From assembly GCF_014207355.1 (NCBI RefSeq), contig NZ_JACHEF010000003.1, forward strand, positions 223,763 through 287,762: a DNA stretch of 64,000 nt, written 5' to 3'. Under the pieces are notes generated by a model, which saw nothing but the letters and a program-made list of their open reading frames with translations, did no database searches and was not told where the DNA came from. The first letter of the stretch is position 1. The number at the start of each line of letters is the position of its first letter. The stretch comes from Mesorhizobium sangaii. GTDB lineage: Bacteria > Pseudomonadota > Alphaproteobacteria > Rhizobiales > Rhizobiaceae. Positions 8,910 through 17,066 of the stretch are shown here, one piece after another. The position numbers were made by a program, and so were the translations under genes.

Positions 8910-10985
8910 ATGACCAAGTCGACCACACAGAGCCTGCCAAATTCCACCCCTTCGACCGAAGATTCCTTTCTCTGGCTGGAGGACAGGACAGCCAGGCAGT
9001 CGCTCGATTGGGTGCATGGCCAGAACGAGGTAACGGTTGGTGAATTGCAGGGCGATCCGTTGTACCAGGCGTCGTTCCAGACCGCGCTCGACCTGATGAC
9101 GGCCGAGGACAATATCGCGGTCGGTGCCGCCATTGCCGGCCATGTCTACAATTTCTGGCAGGACAAGACCAATGTGCTCGGCCTGTGGCGTCGCACGACG
9201 GTCGCTTCCTACAAAACCGAGAAGCCCGACTGGGAAACGATCGTCGACTTCGACCAGCTTGCGGCGAAGGACGGGGTTAAGTGGGTGTTCAGCGGTGCCA
9301 GCCGGCTCTATCCAGACTTCAACCTCTGCCTTGTCTCGATGTCGCCGGATGGCGGTGACGCCAGCGAGATGCGCGAATTCGACATCGCGACCAAATCCTT
9401 TGTCGATGGCGGATTTCGTGCACCCGCGTCCAAGTCGGGCTTCGGCTGGCTCGACAAGGACACCGTCATCGTCTCTGCGGCTTTCGAGGAGGCGGACAAG
9501 ACTCAATCCGGTTATCCACGCGTGGTCAAGCTGTGGAAGCGCGGCACCAAACTGGAAGACGCGACACCGATCTTCGAGGGGCAGAAGGAGGATCTCGCCG
9601 TTGGCGCTGCCGTCGAGTTCGACGGCGACAGACGCTATCTGATCCTGGCCCGGACGCTCGATTTCTTCGCCTCGCATATCTTCCTGCGGCTGCCTTCCGG
9701 CGAGAACAAACGCCTGCCGCTGCCTGACGACGTGACCGATACGGCGATCTTCAAGGATCAACTCGTCTTCGGCGTGCGTAGCCCGTGGACGGCGCCGGAT
9801 GGCACCTCGTGCAAGCCTGATGGCCTCTATTCGCTGGATCTGGCGCACTGGGTAGAAACCGGCACGCTCGGCCCGGTGGCGACCTTGCTGGAGCCGGCAT
9901 ATCGCGTGTCGATTGCCGGCATTGCCCGCACGCAGGACCGCCTGTTCATCAATCTGATGGACAATGTGCGTGGCAAGGTCGTCGTCTGCGAGCGCAGGAA
10001 TGGCGGCTGGTCGCTGAAGCCTGTGGCACTGCCCGAAAACGGCAATGTCGGCATCAGCCATGCTGAGCATTTCGGCTCCAGCGTTTCCTTCTCGTTCACC
10101 GATTTCCTGACCCCGAGTTCGATCATCTGGTCGGACGACAATGGCGAGACGCTCGCCACCGTAAAGTCGCAGCCGGGCCGCTTCGATGCGTCGCCGCTGA
10201 TCTCGGAGCAGTTCGAGGCGCGCTCGAAGGACGGCACGATGATCCCGTACTTCGTCGTCCGGCGGCGCGACCAGAAGGGTCCGGTGCCGACGCTGCTTTA
10301 TGGCTATGGTGGTTTCGAAGTCCCGCTGCTGCCAGGTTATGCTGGCGTGCGCGGCAGGCTGTGGCTGGAAAAGGGCAATGCCTATGTCCAAGCGTGTATT
10401 CGCGGCGGCGGCGAGTTCGGCCCGGCCTGGCATCAGGCGGCGCTCAAGGGCAACCGCCAGAACGCCTTCGACGATTTCGCCGCGGTCGCGCAGGACGTCG
10501 TCAAGCGCGGCATTGCCACGGCCGCTTCGCTCGGCATCCAGGGCGGCTCAAATGGCGGCTTGCTGACCGGCGTTTCCTTGACGCAGCATCCAGAGCTTTT
10601 CGGTGCCGTCATCATCGAGGTGCCGCTGCTCGACATGCTGCGCTACACCGAATTGCCGCCCGGTGCCTCCTGGATGGCCGAATATGGCGATCCGTCGAAA
10701 CCGGAAGATGCGAAGTGGCTTTCGGCCTATTCGCCCTACCAGCATGTCGAGGCCGATGCTGCCTATCCGCCGGTGCTGCTCACTACCTCGACCGCGGATG
10801 ACCGCGTTCATCCCGGTCATGCGCGCAAGATGGCGGCCCGCCTGCAGGAAGCCGGCCATGCCCGAACGCTGTTCTTCGAGGAGACCGAGGGCGGACATGG
10901 CGGCCGCGGCGACCGCCGGCCGCAGGCGGCGCAGACGGCGATGAAATATGTGTTCCTACAAAGGGCGCTGAGCGGCAACGCATGA
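8910..10985 (+). CDS. Prolyl oligopeptidase family serine peptidase (S9A)
   Basis: 691 residues: an N-terminal beta-propeller region (about 60–400) followed by an alpha/beta-hydrolase domain. The catalytic triad is visible as Ser547 in GGSNGG, an Asp in ADDRVHP (630/631) and His663 in GGHGGRGD. Family members cleave proline- or basic-residue-containing oligopeptides, usually in the cytoplasm; there is no signal peptide here. I chose ATG 8910 because GGAG lies five bases upstream; an in-frame TTG at 8844 and ATGs at 8862/8868 lack as good a site. Monocistronic, with a probable terminator at 11009–11040. Confidence 0.88.
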   Translation: MTKSTTQSLPNSTPSTEDSFLWLEDRTARQSLDWVHGQNEVTVGELQGDPLYQASFQTALDLMTAEDNIAVGAAIAGHVYNFWQDKTNVLGLWRRTTVASYKTEKPDWETIVDFDQLAAKDGVKWVFSGASRLYPDFNLCLVSMSPDGGDASEMREFDIATKSFVDGGFRAPASKSGFGWLDKDTVIVSAAFEEADKTQSGYPRVVKLWKRGTKLEDATPIFEGQKEDLAVGAAVEFDGDRRYLILARTLDFFASHIFLRLPSGENKRLPLPDDVTDTAIFKDQLVFGVRSPWTAPDGTSCKPDGLYSLDLAHWVETGTLGPVATLLEPAYRVSIAGIARTQDRLFINLMDNVRGKVVVCERRNGGWSLKPVALPENGNVGISHAEHFGSSVSFSFTDFLTPSSIIWSDDNGETLATVKSQPGRFDASPLISEQFEARSKDGTMIPYFVVRRRDQKGPVPTLLYGYGGFEVPLLPGYAGVRGRLWLEKGNAYVQACIRGGGEFGPAWHQAALKGNRQNAFDDFAAVAQDVVKRGIATAASLGIQGGSNGGLLTGVSLTQHPELFGAVIIEVPLLDMLRYTELPPGASWMAEYGDPSKPEDAKWLSAYSPYQHVEADAAYPPVLLTTSTADDRVHPGHARKMAARLQEAGHARTLFFEETEGGHGGRGDRRPQAAQTAMKYVFLQRALSGNA

Positions 10986-11008
10986 GCCGAAGTCTCGGCG
11001 CTGCAAAC

Positions 11009-11040
11009 GCAAAGGATGGTTCACCTCGACCGTCCTTTGC
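11009..11040 (+). terminator. Probable terminator after the S9 peptidase gene
   Basis: An eight-base perfect stem (GCAAAGGA at 11009–11016 with TCCTTTGC at 11033–11040) starts 24 bases after the stop codon. The following sequence is only moderately T-rich. Confidence 0.5.
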
Positions 11041-11070
11041 TCGCCCTTCTGTTTTGATGCGATTCCCTAA

Positions 11071-11121
11071 GGGAAAGCGCTATGCGCTTTTCCCGGGAAA
11101 ACCGCTTCACACTTTTCCCGG
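11071..11121. repeat. Palindromic REP-like intergenic element (two hairpins)
   Basis: Two adjacent inverted repeats: GGGAAAGCGC with its near-complement (11071–11094) and CCGGGAAAA/TTTTCCCGG (11093–11101 with 11113–11121). A related GAAAAAC-centred palindrome occurs at 13233–13256. This resembles the short palindromic repeats scattered through rhizobial intergenic regions. The rest of the 10,986–11,335 gap shows no gene. Confidence 0.5.
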
Positions 11122-11335
11122 AATTGCTCTAAGGTGCCGTCCATGGCTCTCGTCAGGACATTGGCTCCCGTATTTGGGGCTCGCGCATTCCGGGTCGCGG
11201 TGACACCGTCACCGCGCACGCTGCGCGCCGAGCTCTTGCGGCTGTGCGCCCGCATCGGTTATTCACCACCTGCTTGCCTCTGATGCATTCGCTCCCGGCA
11301 CGAGCCGGATAGAATCCAGAGGAAAGATCAGATCA

Positions 11336-12715
11336 ATGACCTATCAGAATTATTCGCTGAAGCAGCTTCAGCAGATCGACGCCGCGCACCATCTCCATCC
11401 CTTCACCGACCACAAGGAATTGCGCGAGGCCGGCTCGCGCATCATCACCCGTGCCAACGGGCCGTTCATCTACGATTCCGAGGGGACTGAGATCCTCGAC
11501 GGCATGGCCGGGCTGTGGTGCGTCAACATCGGCTATGGCCGCGACGAGCTGGCCGAGGCCGCCTACGCGCAGATGAAGGAGCTGCCCTACTACAACTCCT
11601 TCTTCAAATGCTCGACGCCGACGCCGGTGCTCTTGTCCAAGAAACTGGCGGAAATCGCGCCGAAGCACATCAATCAGGTGTTCTACGGCTCGTCCGGCTC
11701 GGAAGCCAACGACACGGCGCTTCGCCTTGTCCGCCACTACTGGGTGCTGGAAGGCAAGCCGGAGAAGAACCGCATCATCTCACGCAAGATGGCCTATCAC
11801 GGCTCGACCGTTGCCGCGACCTCGCTCGGCGGCATGGATGCCATGCACAAGCAACTCGGCGGCGCGGTACCCAACATCGTCCATGTGATGATGCCTTATG
11901 CCTATGAACTGGCACTGCCGGGCGAGAGCGACCATGATTTCGGCCTGCGGGCGGCCAAGGCCGTCGAGGATGCGATCCTCGAAGCCGGTGCCGACAAGGT
12001 TGCGGCCTTCATCGGCGAGCCTGTGATGGGGGCAGGCGGCGTGAAGATACCGCCGGTAAGCTACTGGCCGGAAGTGCAGCGCATCTGCCGCAAATACGAT
12101 GTCCTGCTGATGCTGGACGAGGTCATCACCGGCTACGGCCGCACCGGCGAATGGTTCGCATCACAAACGCTCGGCATCGAGCCGGACACCATCACCACGG
12201 CCAAGGCACTGACCTCGGGCTACCAGCCGCTCTCGGCATTGCTGGTCGGCGACCGCATCGCCGCGACACTGGTCGGGAAGGGCGGCGAGTTCAATCATGG
12301 CTACACCTATTCCGGTCATCCGGTGGCCTGTGCCGTGGCGTTGAAGAACCTCGAGATCATCGAGCGGGAAGGGCTGGTCGATCGCGTCAGGAACGATACT
12401 GGCCCGTATTTCGCCAAGGCATTGCAGGAGCGCATTGCCGGGCATGATCTGGTCGGCGAGGTGCGTTCGATCGGGCTGATGGGCGCGATAGAGATCGTCA
12501 AGGACAAGGCGACCAAGGAGCGGTTCCTGCCGTCGGGAAGCGCGGCGGTGACCCTGCGCGACCATGCGATCGCGCAGGGCATGATGCTGCGCGCCACCGG
12601 CGACACGATGATCCTGTCGCCGCCGCTGATCTGGACCCGTGACACGATCGACATGGCTTGCGAGCGCATCTCCAAGGCGCTGGATCTGGCGCAGGCGGAT
12701 CTGCGCAAGCGGTAG
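11336..12715 (+). CDS. Class III PLP-dependent aminotransferase (omega-amino acid/diamine–pyruvate type)
   Basis: 459 residues, the usual length for class III transaminases. PLP-binding Lys290 lies in TTAKALTSGYQPLSA. The LDEVITGYGRTGEWF segment provides the cofactor-contacting Asp, and FYGSSGSEANDTALR forms the phosphate-binding part. The family transfers amino groups from omega-amino acids or diamines such as putrescine or beta-alanine to pyruvate. The substrate-class call comes from overall similarity to beta-alanine/putrescine–pyruvate transaminases, so the precise donor is uncertain. AGAGGAAAG lies just ahead of the ATG. It appears monocistronic and ends before a strong hairpin. Confidence 0.85.
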   Translation: MTYQNYSLKQLQQIDAAHHLHPFTDHKELREAGSRIITRANGPFIYDSEGTEILDGMAGLWCVNIGYGRDELAEAAYAQMKELPYYNSFFKCSTPTPVLLSKKLAEIAPKHINQVFYGSSGSEANDTALRLVRHYWVLEGKPEKNRIISRKMAYHGSTVAATSLGGMDAMHKQLGGAVPNIVHVMMPYAYELALPGESDHDFGLRAAKAVEDAILEAGADKVAAFIGEPVMGAGGVKIPPVSYWPEVQRICRKYDVLLMLDEVITGYGRTGEWFASQTLGIEPDTITTAKALTSGYQPLSALLVGDRIAATLVGKGGEFNHGYTYSGHPVACAVALKNLEIIEREGLVDRVRNDTGPYFAKALQERIAGHDLVGEVRSIGLMGAIEIVKDKATKERFLPSGSAAVTLRDHAIAQGMMLRATGDTMILSPPLIWTRDTIDMACERISKALDLAQADLRKR

Positions 12716-12729
12716 GATCGCAACCTCGA

Positions 12730-12757
12730 CCGGGCGTTCCTCGACAGGAACGCCCGG
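12730..12757 (+). terminator. Strong hairpin terminator after the aminotransferase
   Basis: A perfect 12-base stem (12730–12741 with 12746–12757) closes a CGAC tetraloop 15 bases after the stop codon. The T-tract is weak (CTTCG). Confidence 0.6.
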
Positions 12758-12851
12758 CTTCGAGAAACATGTCGTTGTGGAACGAATTTTGCCCTCAGCG
12801 CTTAGTGTGCGGGTCAGCAGCCGGCGTGGCTGCGACAAAGGGACTGTTTTC

Positions 12852-13217
12852 ATGAAAAAGACCGGCAAGAGCCGACGGTTGCAAGAAGCGGCCAGCATCG
12901 GCGGTGACCTGATGCTGGCGCCGATGGTGGCGCTGATGCGGCTGCCGTTGATGGCGCTGGAGGCCGGGAGCAACGAGCCATGGGGCACGGAGACAGCGCG
13001 CGCGGTGAACGAGAAGACCGCGGCGATGGCCGAAGGTGCGTTTGCGGCGCAAATGTCCTTCCTGCGGTCGGCATCGCGGTTCTGGCCGGAAATCTTTGCC
13101 GGCCGCACGCCGTCGCTGTTCAACGGCGTCGCGGCGGAAAAGTCGATCAGCGCGGCTCTGAAGCCGGCAAGCCTTGCGGTGAAGGCGAATTTTCGACGGC
13201 TTTCCAACAAGGCCTGA
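12852..13217 (+). CDS. Small phasin-like hypothetical protein
   Basis: 121 residues starting MKKTGKSRRL. The protein is rich in Ala, Met and Leu and predicted helical, with an amphipathic central part (LMLAPMVALMRLPLMALEAG) and a basic C-terminus. Composition and length recall phasins or other granule/membrane-surface proteins of rhizobia, but no defining motif is visible and no polyhydroxyalkanoate gene is adjacent. The same frame is open further upstream, but that part overlaps the aminotransferase end and the terminator hairpin, so I start at 12852. Purine-rich AAAGGGA lies about ten bases ahead. Confidence 0.55.
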   Translation: MKKTGKSRRLQEAASIGGDLMLAPMVALMRLPLMALEAGSNEPWGTETARAVNEKTAAMAEGAFAAQMSFLRSASRFWPEIFAGRTPSLFNGVAAEKSISAALKPASLAVKANFRRLSNKA

Positions 13218-13232
13218 CAAGAAGGCCGTTCC

Positions 13233-13256
13233 CGAAAAACCGATTCCCGTTTTTCG
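13233..13256. repeat. REP-like palindrome
   Basis: CGAAAAAC (13233–13240) pairs with GTTTTTCG (13249–13256) across an eight-base loop. It resembles the element at 11093–11121 and could also act as a transcript-end hairpin for the gene upstream. Confidence 0.45.
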
Positions 13257-13305
13257 AGGTCATACGTTAGAACCCATCAAGCACATCTGCCGATGGGGGA
13301 ACATC

Positions 13306-13950
13306 ATGGCCGGACAGCCGCTCAACCAGCCCGCCGAAATTCCGGCCGAACTTGACCGCTGGAACTGGGGCGCCTTCTTCCTCAACTGGATCTGGGGTAT
13401 CGGCAACAGCACCTTCATCGCGCTGCTGGCACTGATCCCTGTCGTCAACATCGTCATGATTATCGTGCTGGGTGCGCGCGGCAGTCGCTGGGCCTGGCAG
13501 AACCGCGCCTGGCGCGACGCGGAACAGTTCCGCAAGACGCAACGCAACTGGGCGATCGCCGGCCTTGTCATCTGGGTGGTCAGCATCGGCGGTTGCGCGG
13601 CGATGGTCGGCGGCATTTCTTACGTCCTGAAAGGCAGCGATGCCTTTCACATGACCATGGACAAGCTTCGCGCCGACGACCGCGTCAAGGCCGCTCTCGG
13701 TGATGACCTGTCCGAAGGTTTCTGGGTCGGTGGCCATCTCAATGTCAATGCGAATGGGGCGGGCGATGCCCAGTTCAGCATTCCGGTCCATGGTGCCAAG
13801 GGCAAGGGCACCGCCTTCTCGACCGCTGTTCGGACAGCAGGCACCTGGAGCCTGCGCCTACTGGTTGTCAGGATCGAGGGAGCCGATGCACCGATCGTGC
13901 TGATCAATGAAGATCATGTCCCGATCCCGAATGCGGCAATCGGAATATAA
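13306..13950 (+). CDS. Coa1-like membrane protein (cytochrome c oxidase assembly factor Coa1 family)
   Basis: 214 residues. The N-terminus (LDRWNWGAFFLNWIWGI) is followed by two membrane segments at about residues 36–55 and 85–108. The C-terminal domain (VKAALGDDLSEGFWVGG ... GTAFSTAVRTAGTWSLRLL) has the Coa1/Tim21-like small alpha/beta pattern found in many bacterial proteins of this family. Mitochondrial Coa1 assists Cox1 maturation; the bacterial role is not established. ATG 13306 follows GGGGGAACATC. The gene is alone, and a probable terminator follows at 13988–14009. Confidence 0.65.
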   Translation: MAGQPLNQPAEIPAELDRWNWGAFFLNWIWGIGNSTFIALLALIPVVNIVMIIVLGARGSRWAWQNRAWRDAEQFRKTQRNWAIAGLVIWVVSIGGCAAMVGGISYVLKGSDAFHMTMDKLRADDRVKAALGDDLSEGFWVGGHLNVNANGAGDAQFSIPVHGAKGKGTAFSTAVRTAGTWSLRLLVVRIEGADAPIVLINEDHVPIPNAAIGI

Positions 13951-13987
13951 AACAGGCCGCGCTGATCAACCGGCAGAAATGCAAAAA

Positions 13988-14009
13988 CCGCGCTCCATCG
14001 GGAACGCGG
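13988..14009 (+). terminator. Probable hairpin terminator after the Coa1-like gene
   Basis: CCGCG and CGCGG arms extended by TCC/GGA pairs around an ATC loop, preceded by five A and followed by CTTTGCC. Further hairpins lie at about 14068–14094 and 14098–14118. The rest of 13,951–14,229 shows no gene. Confidence 0.45.
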
Positions 14010-14229
14010 CTTTGCCAGATACGCATGGCGTTTCGCTACGCAAACACTAGGCGAAACTTACGGGCTCCGGTACGCGAGACCTGATCCGGAGCGCCGGGCG
14101 GATGCGATATGTCCGCCTCGCATTCCGTTTTACAGAAACATCGTTACCGGGGGGTTATCGAGAGCTTAATCAAACCTAAATTTGACCGGGTTTCTTCCAA
14201 GATACGCAAAACCCAGTTATGTTAGGAGC

Positions 14230-15114
14230 TTATGGATTGGCTCCGCGTAGAAAATTAATGATTCCGGAAAAATCGGCGCCGGCATGCCCTTGGGCGTTGA
14301 ACAGCGCATAGAGCTGAGCGGCCTCGGCGCCAAGCGGGGTCACAGCGCCAGCCCCCTGTGCCGCCTCCTGCGCCAGTTTCAGGTCCTTCAGCATCAGAGC
14401 GGCAGCAAAGCCTGGCTTGTAGTCGCGGTTGGCGGGCGAGGTCGGCACAGGGCCGGGCACCGGGCAGTAGGTGGTCAACGACCAGCACTGGCCGGACGAG
14501 GTCGAGGCGACATCGAACAGCGCCTGGTGCGACAGGCCAAGCTTTTCCGCCAGCACAAAGGCTTCGGCGACGCCGATCATCGAGATGCCGAGGATCATGT
14601 TGTTGCAGATCTTGGCTGCCTGTCCGGCCCCGTCGCCGCCGCAATGGACGATGCGCCCGGCCATCGGCTTCAGGATCGGCTCGGCGGCGGCGAAGGCATC
14701 GTCGGAGCCCCCGGCCATGAAGGTCAGGGTGCCGGCCGCCGCGCCGCCGGTGCCGCCCGAGACCGGTGCGTCGATGGACGGCAGGCCGTGCTTGGCGGCA
14801 ATGACATGCGCCTTGCGGGCCGATTCGACATCGATGGTCGACGAATCGATGAACACCGCGCCTTTTCTGGCCTTGGGTGCGATATCCTCATAGACCGACA
14901 GCACATGCTTGCCGGCCGGCAGCATGGTGATCACCACATCGGCGTCCTTCACAGCGGCCGGCGCATTGGCCATGATGACGACGCCGTGTTCGCGGGCAAC
15001 CGTCAGATTCTCCGGCATCAGGTCGAAGCCATGCACGGCATGCCCGGCCTTGACCAGGTTGGCGGCCATTGGATTGCCCATGTTGCCGAGGCCGATGAAG
15101 GCGATCGTCGTCAT
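14230..15114 (-). CDS. mmsB: 3-hydroxyisobutyrate dehydrogenase
   Basis: 294 residues. The N-terminal NAD(P)-binding motif is FIGLGNMGNPMA. The substrate-binding signature is DAPVSGGTGGAAAGTL, and catalytic Lys lies in GAGQAAKICNNM. The enzyme oxidises 3-hydroxyisobutyrate to methylmalonate semialdehyde in valine catabolism. It is directly downstream of an isobutyryl-CoA dehydrogenase on the same strand (26-base gap), which matches the pathway and supports the assignment over other beta-hydroxyacid dehydrogenases. The start is the ATG at 15114; longer in-frame extensions enter the upstream gene. Confidence 0.9.
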   Translation of the reverse strand: MTTIAFIGLGNMGNPMAANLVKAGHAVHGFDLMPENLTVAREHGVVIMANAPAAVKDADVVITMLPAGKHVLSVYEDIAPKARKGAVFIDSSTIDVESARKAHVIAAKHGLPSIDAPVSGGTGGAAAGTLTFMAGGSDDAFAAAEPILKPMAGRIVHCGGDGAGQAAKICNNMILGISMIGVAEAFVLAEKLGLSHQALFDVASTSSGQCWSLTTYCPVPGPVPTSPANRDYKPGFAAALMLKDLKLAQEAAQGAGAVTPLGAEAAQLYALFNAQGHAGADFSGIINFLRGANP

Positions 15115-15140
15115 TGTCTGTCTCCCAGGTTCTTCTGGCG

Positions 15141-16307
15141 TCAGCGGCCGATCAGGGCCCGCGCGATGATGACGCGCATGATCTCGTTGGTGCCTTCGAG
15201 GATCTGGTGGACGCGCAGGTCCCGCACCAGCTTCTCGATGCCGTAATCGTGCAGGTAGCCGTAGCCGCCGAGCAGCTGCAGCGCGTCGTTGGCGACATTG
15301 AAACCGGTGTCGGTGACGAAGCGCTTGGCCATCGCCGACCATTTGCCGGCATCCGGCGCCTTGCGGTCGAGCTTCGAGGCGGCGGCATAGAGGAAGATGC
15401 GCGCCGCCTGCAGCTCGGTCTCCATGTCGGCCAGCCTGAACTGCAACGCCTGGAACTGGTTGATTTTGGAGCCGAAAGCCTTGCGCTCGGCGGCATAGGT
15501 GAGCGCCTTGTCGAGGGCCGATTGCGCGCCGCCCAGCGAGCAGGCAGCGATGTTCAGCCGGCCACCGTCGAGCCCGGCCATGGCGATGCCGAAGCCGGCG
15601 CCTTCGCCCGACAGCAGGTTCTCCGCCGGTACCTTGCAGTCCTCGAAGATGACCTGGCGGGTCGACTGCATATGCCAGCCCATCTTGTGCTCGTTCGCGC
15701 CGAAGGAAAGGCCGGGCGCGTCCTTGGGCACGACAATGGTGGAAATGCCTTTCGGCCCGTCGGCACCGGTGCGCACCATGACGGCGTAGACATCACTGTC
15801 GCCGGCGCCCGAGATGAACTGCTTGGTGCCGTTGAGGACGTAATCACCACCGCTCTTCACCGCGCGCGTCTTCAGCGCGGCGGCATCCGATCCGGAGCTC
15901 GGTTCGGTCAGGCAGTAGCTCGCCAGCCATTCCATCGAAGTGAGCTTCGGCAGGAAGCGCTGGCGTTGCTCCTCATTGCCGAAACGGTCAATCATCGAGG
16001 CGACCATGTTGTGGATCGAGATGAAGGACGAAAAGGCCGGATCGGCATGCGAGAGCGCCTCGAAAATCAGCACTGCGTCGAGCCGGCCGAGTGCGGAACC
16101 GCCGACATCGTCCCTGACATAGATGCCGCCGAGGCCCAGCGGCCCGGTCTCGCGGATCACGTCGGCGGGGAAGTGTTTCCTGCGGTCCCAATCGAGTGCG
16201 TTCGGCGCGACGCGGTCGGCGGCGAAGGCCTGCGCCATCTCCTGGATGGCGCGCTGTTCCTCGTTGAGTTCGAACTGGCTGGTGCTCGCATCGACCGCGG
16301 CGTCCAT
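15141..16307 (-). CDS. Acyl-CoA dehydrogenase, probable isobutyryl-CoA dehydrogenase
   Basis: 388 residues with the full acyl-CoA dehydrogenase fold. The FAD/substrate motifs are YCLTEPSSGSDAAAL and the C-terminal QLLGGYGYLHDYGIEKLVRD. The catalytic Glu is in ILEGTNEIMR. Isobutyryl-CoA dehydrogenase makes methacrylyl-CoA in valine breakdown. The specific substrate is supported mainly by the adjoining mmsB gene. The two genes form a short operon. Confidence 0.85.
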   Translation of the reverse strand: MDAAVDASTSQFELNEEQRAIQEMAQAFAADRVAPNALDWDRRKHFPADVIRETGPLGLGGIYVRDDVGGSALGRLDAVLIFEALSHADPAFSSFISIHNMVASMIDRFGNEEQRQRFLPKLTSMEWLASYCLTEPSSGSDAAALKTRAVKSGGDYVLNGTKQFISGAGDSDVYAVMVRTGADGPKGISTIVVPKDAPGLSFGANEHKMGWHMQSTRQVIFEDCKVPAENLLSGEGAGFGIAMAGLDGGRLNIAACSLGGAQSALDKALTYAAERKAFGSKINQFQALQFRLADMETELQAARIFLYAAASKLDRKAPDAGKWSAMAKRFVTDTGFNVANDALQLLGGYGYLHDYGIEKLVRDLRVHQILEGTNEIMRVIIARALIGR

Positions 16308-16451
16308 GGCGTGCTCCCTATGTGCTGGCCGGCTAGCTCGCTGGCCTGTCGTTTTTGGCTTTGCGCGCGCACCAATCTAGACCAATGATGCCGCCGCGCA
16401 ACCCGACCTCCTGCGGAGCGGCTGTGCACCAATGCATGTCCGGAGCGAGAT

Positions 16452-17066
16452 GTGACGACGAAATTCGATGAACTGCTGGAACAGTTCCACGCCTATCTCG
16501 CTTCCGTGGACGACGCCCTGGTGCGCGACGCCGTGGCGGGGATCGCCTGGGACATGCCAGCCCGCGAGCTGGAGCCGCATCCGCTTGGTTGCCTGCGCCA
16601 CCTCGATCGCGCCACCGAACTGGCGCGGCCCGATGCCAAGCCGCTGGTGCTATTGCTTGCGGAACGTCGGAATGATCTCCGCTGGGGGCAGACCTATAGC
16701 AAGGCGGATCTCGGTGAGGCATTCATCGACAATTACGCCTGGCTCGAAGTGTTCGGCACACGTGGCCACTTCACCAATGACGAGGTTGCCGCCGGCCTGC
16801 TGATTCTTGGCCCCGATATCGTCTATCCCGACCATCATCATGTTGCCGAGGAGATCTACATCCCGCTGACCAGCGGCACCGAGTGGCGGATGGGTGAGAG
16901 CGGCTTTCGCCGACGCGCGGCCGGCGAGGTCGTCCACCACGCTTCCAACGTCAACCATGCCATGCGCACCGGCATAGAGCCATTGCTGGCGCTTTACATC
17001 TGGCGCGGCGGGCCACTGGCGGCGAAATCCACGATCACCGGAACCGTGGCGCAGGGCAGGGGCTGA
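16452..17066 (+). CDS. Cupin related to dimethylsulfoniopropionate lyases
   Basis: 204 residues. The C-terminal half is a cupin with the first metal motif at Tyr125–Gly142 (His128, His130, Glu134, Tyr136) and a second at His162/163–Asn166 followed by HAMRTG. This pattern, with a helical N-terminal half and a conserved LYIWRGG strand, matches the DddL/DddQ/DddK DMSP-lyase superfamily, which cleaves DMSP to dimethyl sulfide and acrylate. Many soil homologues have not been tested on DMSP. GTG at 16452 is chosen because GGAG lies seven bases ahead and no in-frame ATG precedes the conserved region. Its TGA overlaps the cobQ start by one base. Confidence 0.65.
   Translation: MTTKFDELLEQFHAYLASVDDALVRDAVAGIAWDMPARELEPHPLGCLRHLDRATELARPDAKPLVLLLAERRNDLRWGQTYSKADLGEAFIDNYAWLEVFGTRGHFTNDEVAAGLLILGPDIVYPDHHHVAEEIYIPLTSGTEWRMGESGFRRRAAGEVVHHASNVNHAMRTGIEPLLALYIWRGGPLAAKSTITGTVAQGRG

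Noticed and set aside
8760..10433. Minus-strand extension of the 189-residue unknown protein
   Set aside because: It is antisense to the S9 peptidase catalytic region; a good ribosome binding site supports the short form.
12776..12800. GGAAC-N18-TT-like motif ahead of the phasin-like gene
   Set aside because: The -10 reads GCTT rather than CGTT and the motif is isolated in this part of the window; probably chance.
16308..16451. Cobalamin riboswitch ahead of the cupin–cobQ pair
   Set aside because: The 144-base gap lacks a recognisable B12-box and is too short for the usual cobalamin aptamer.
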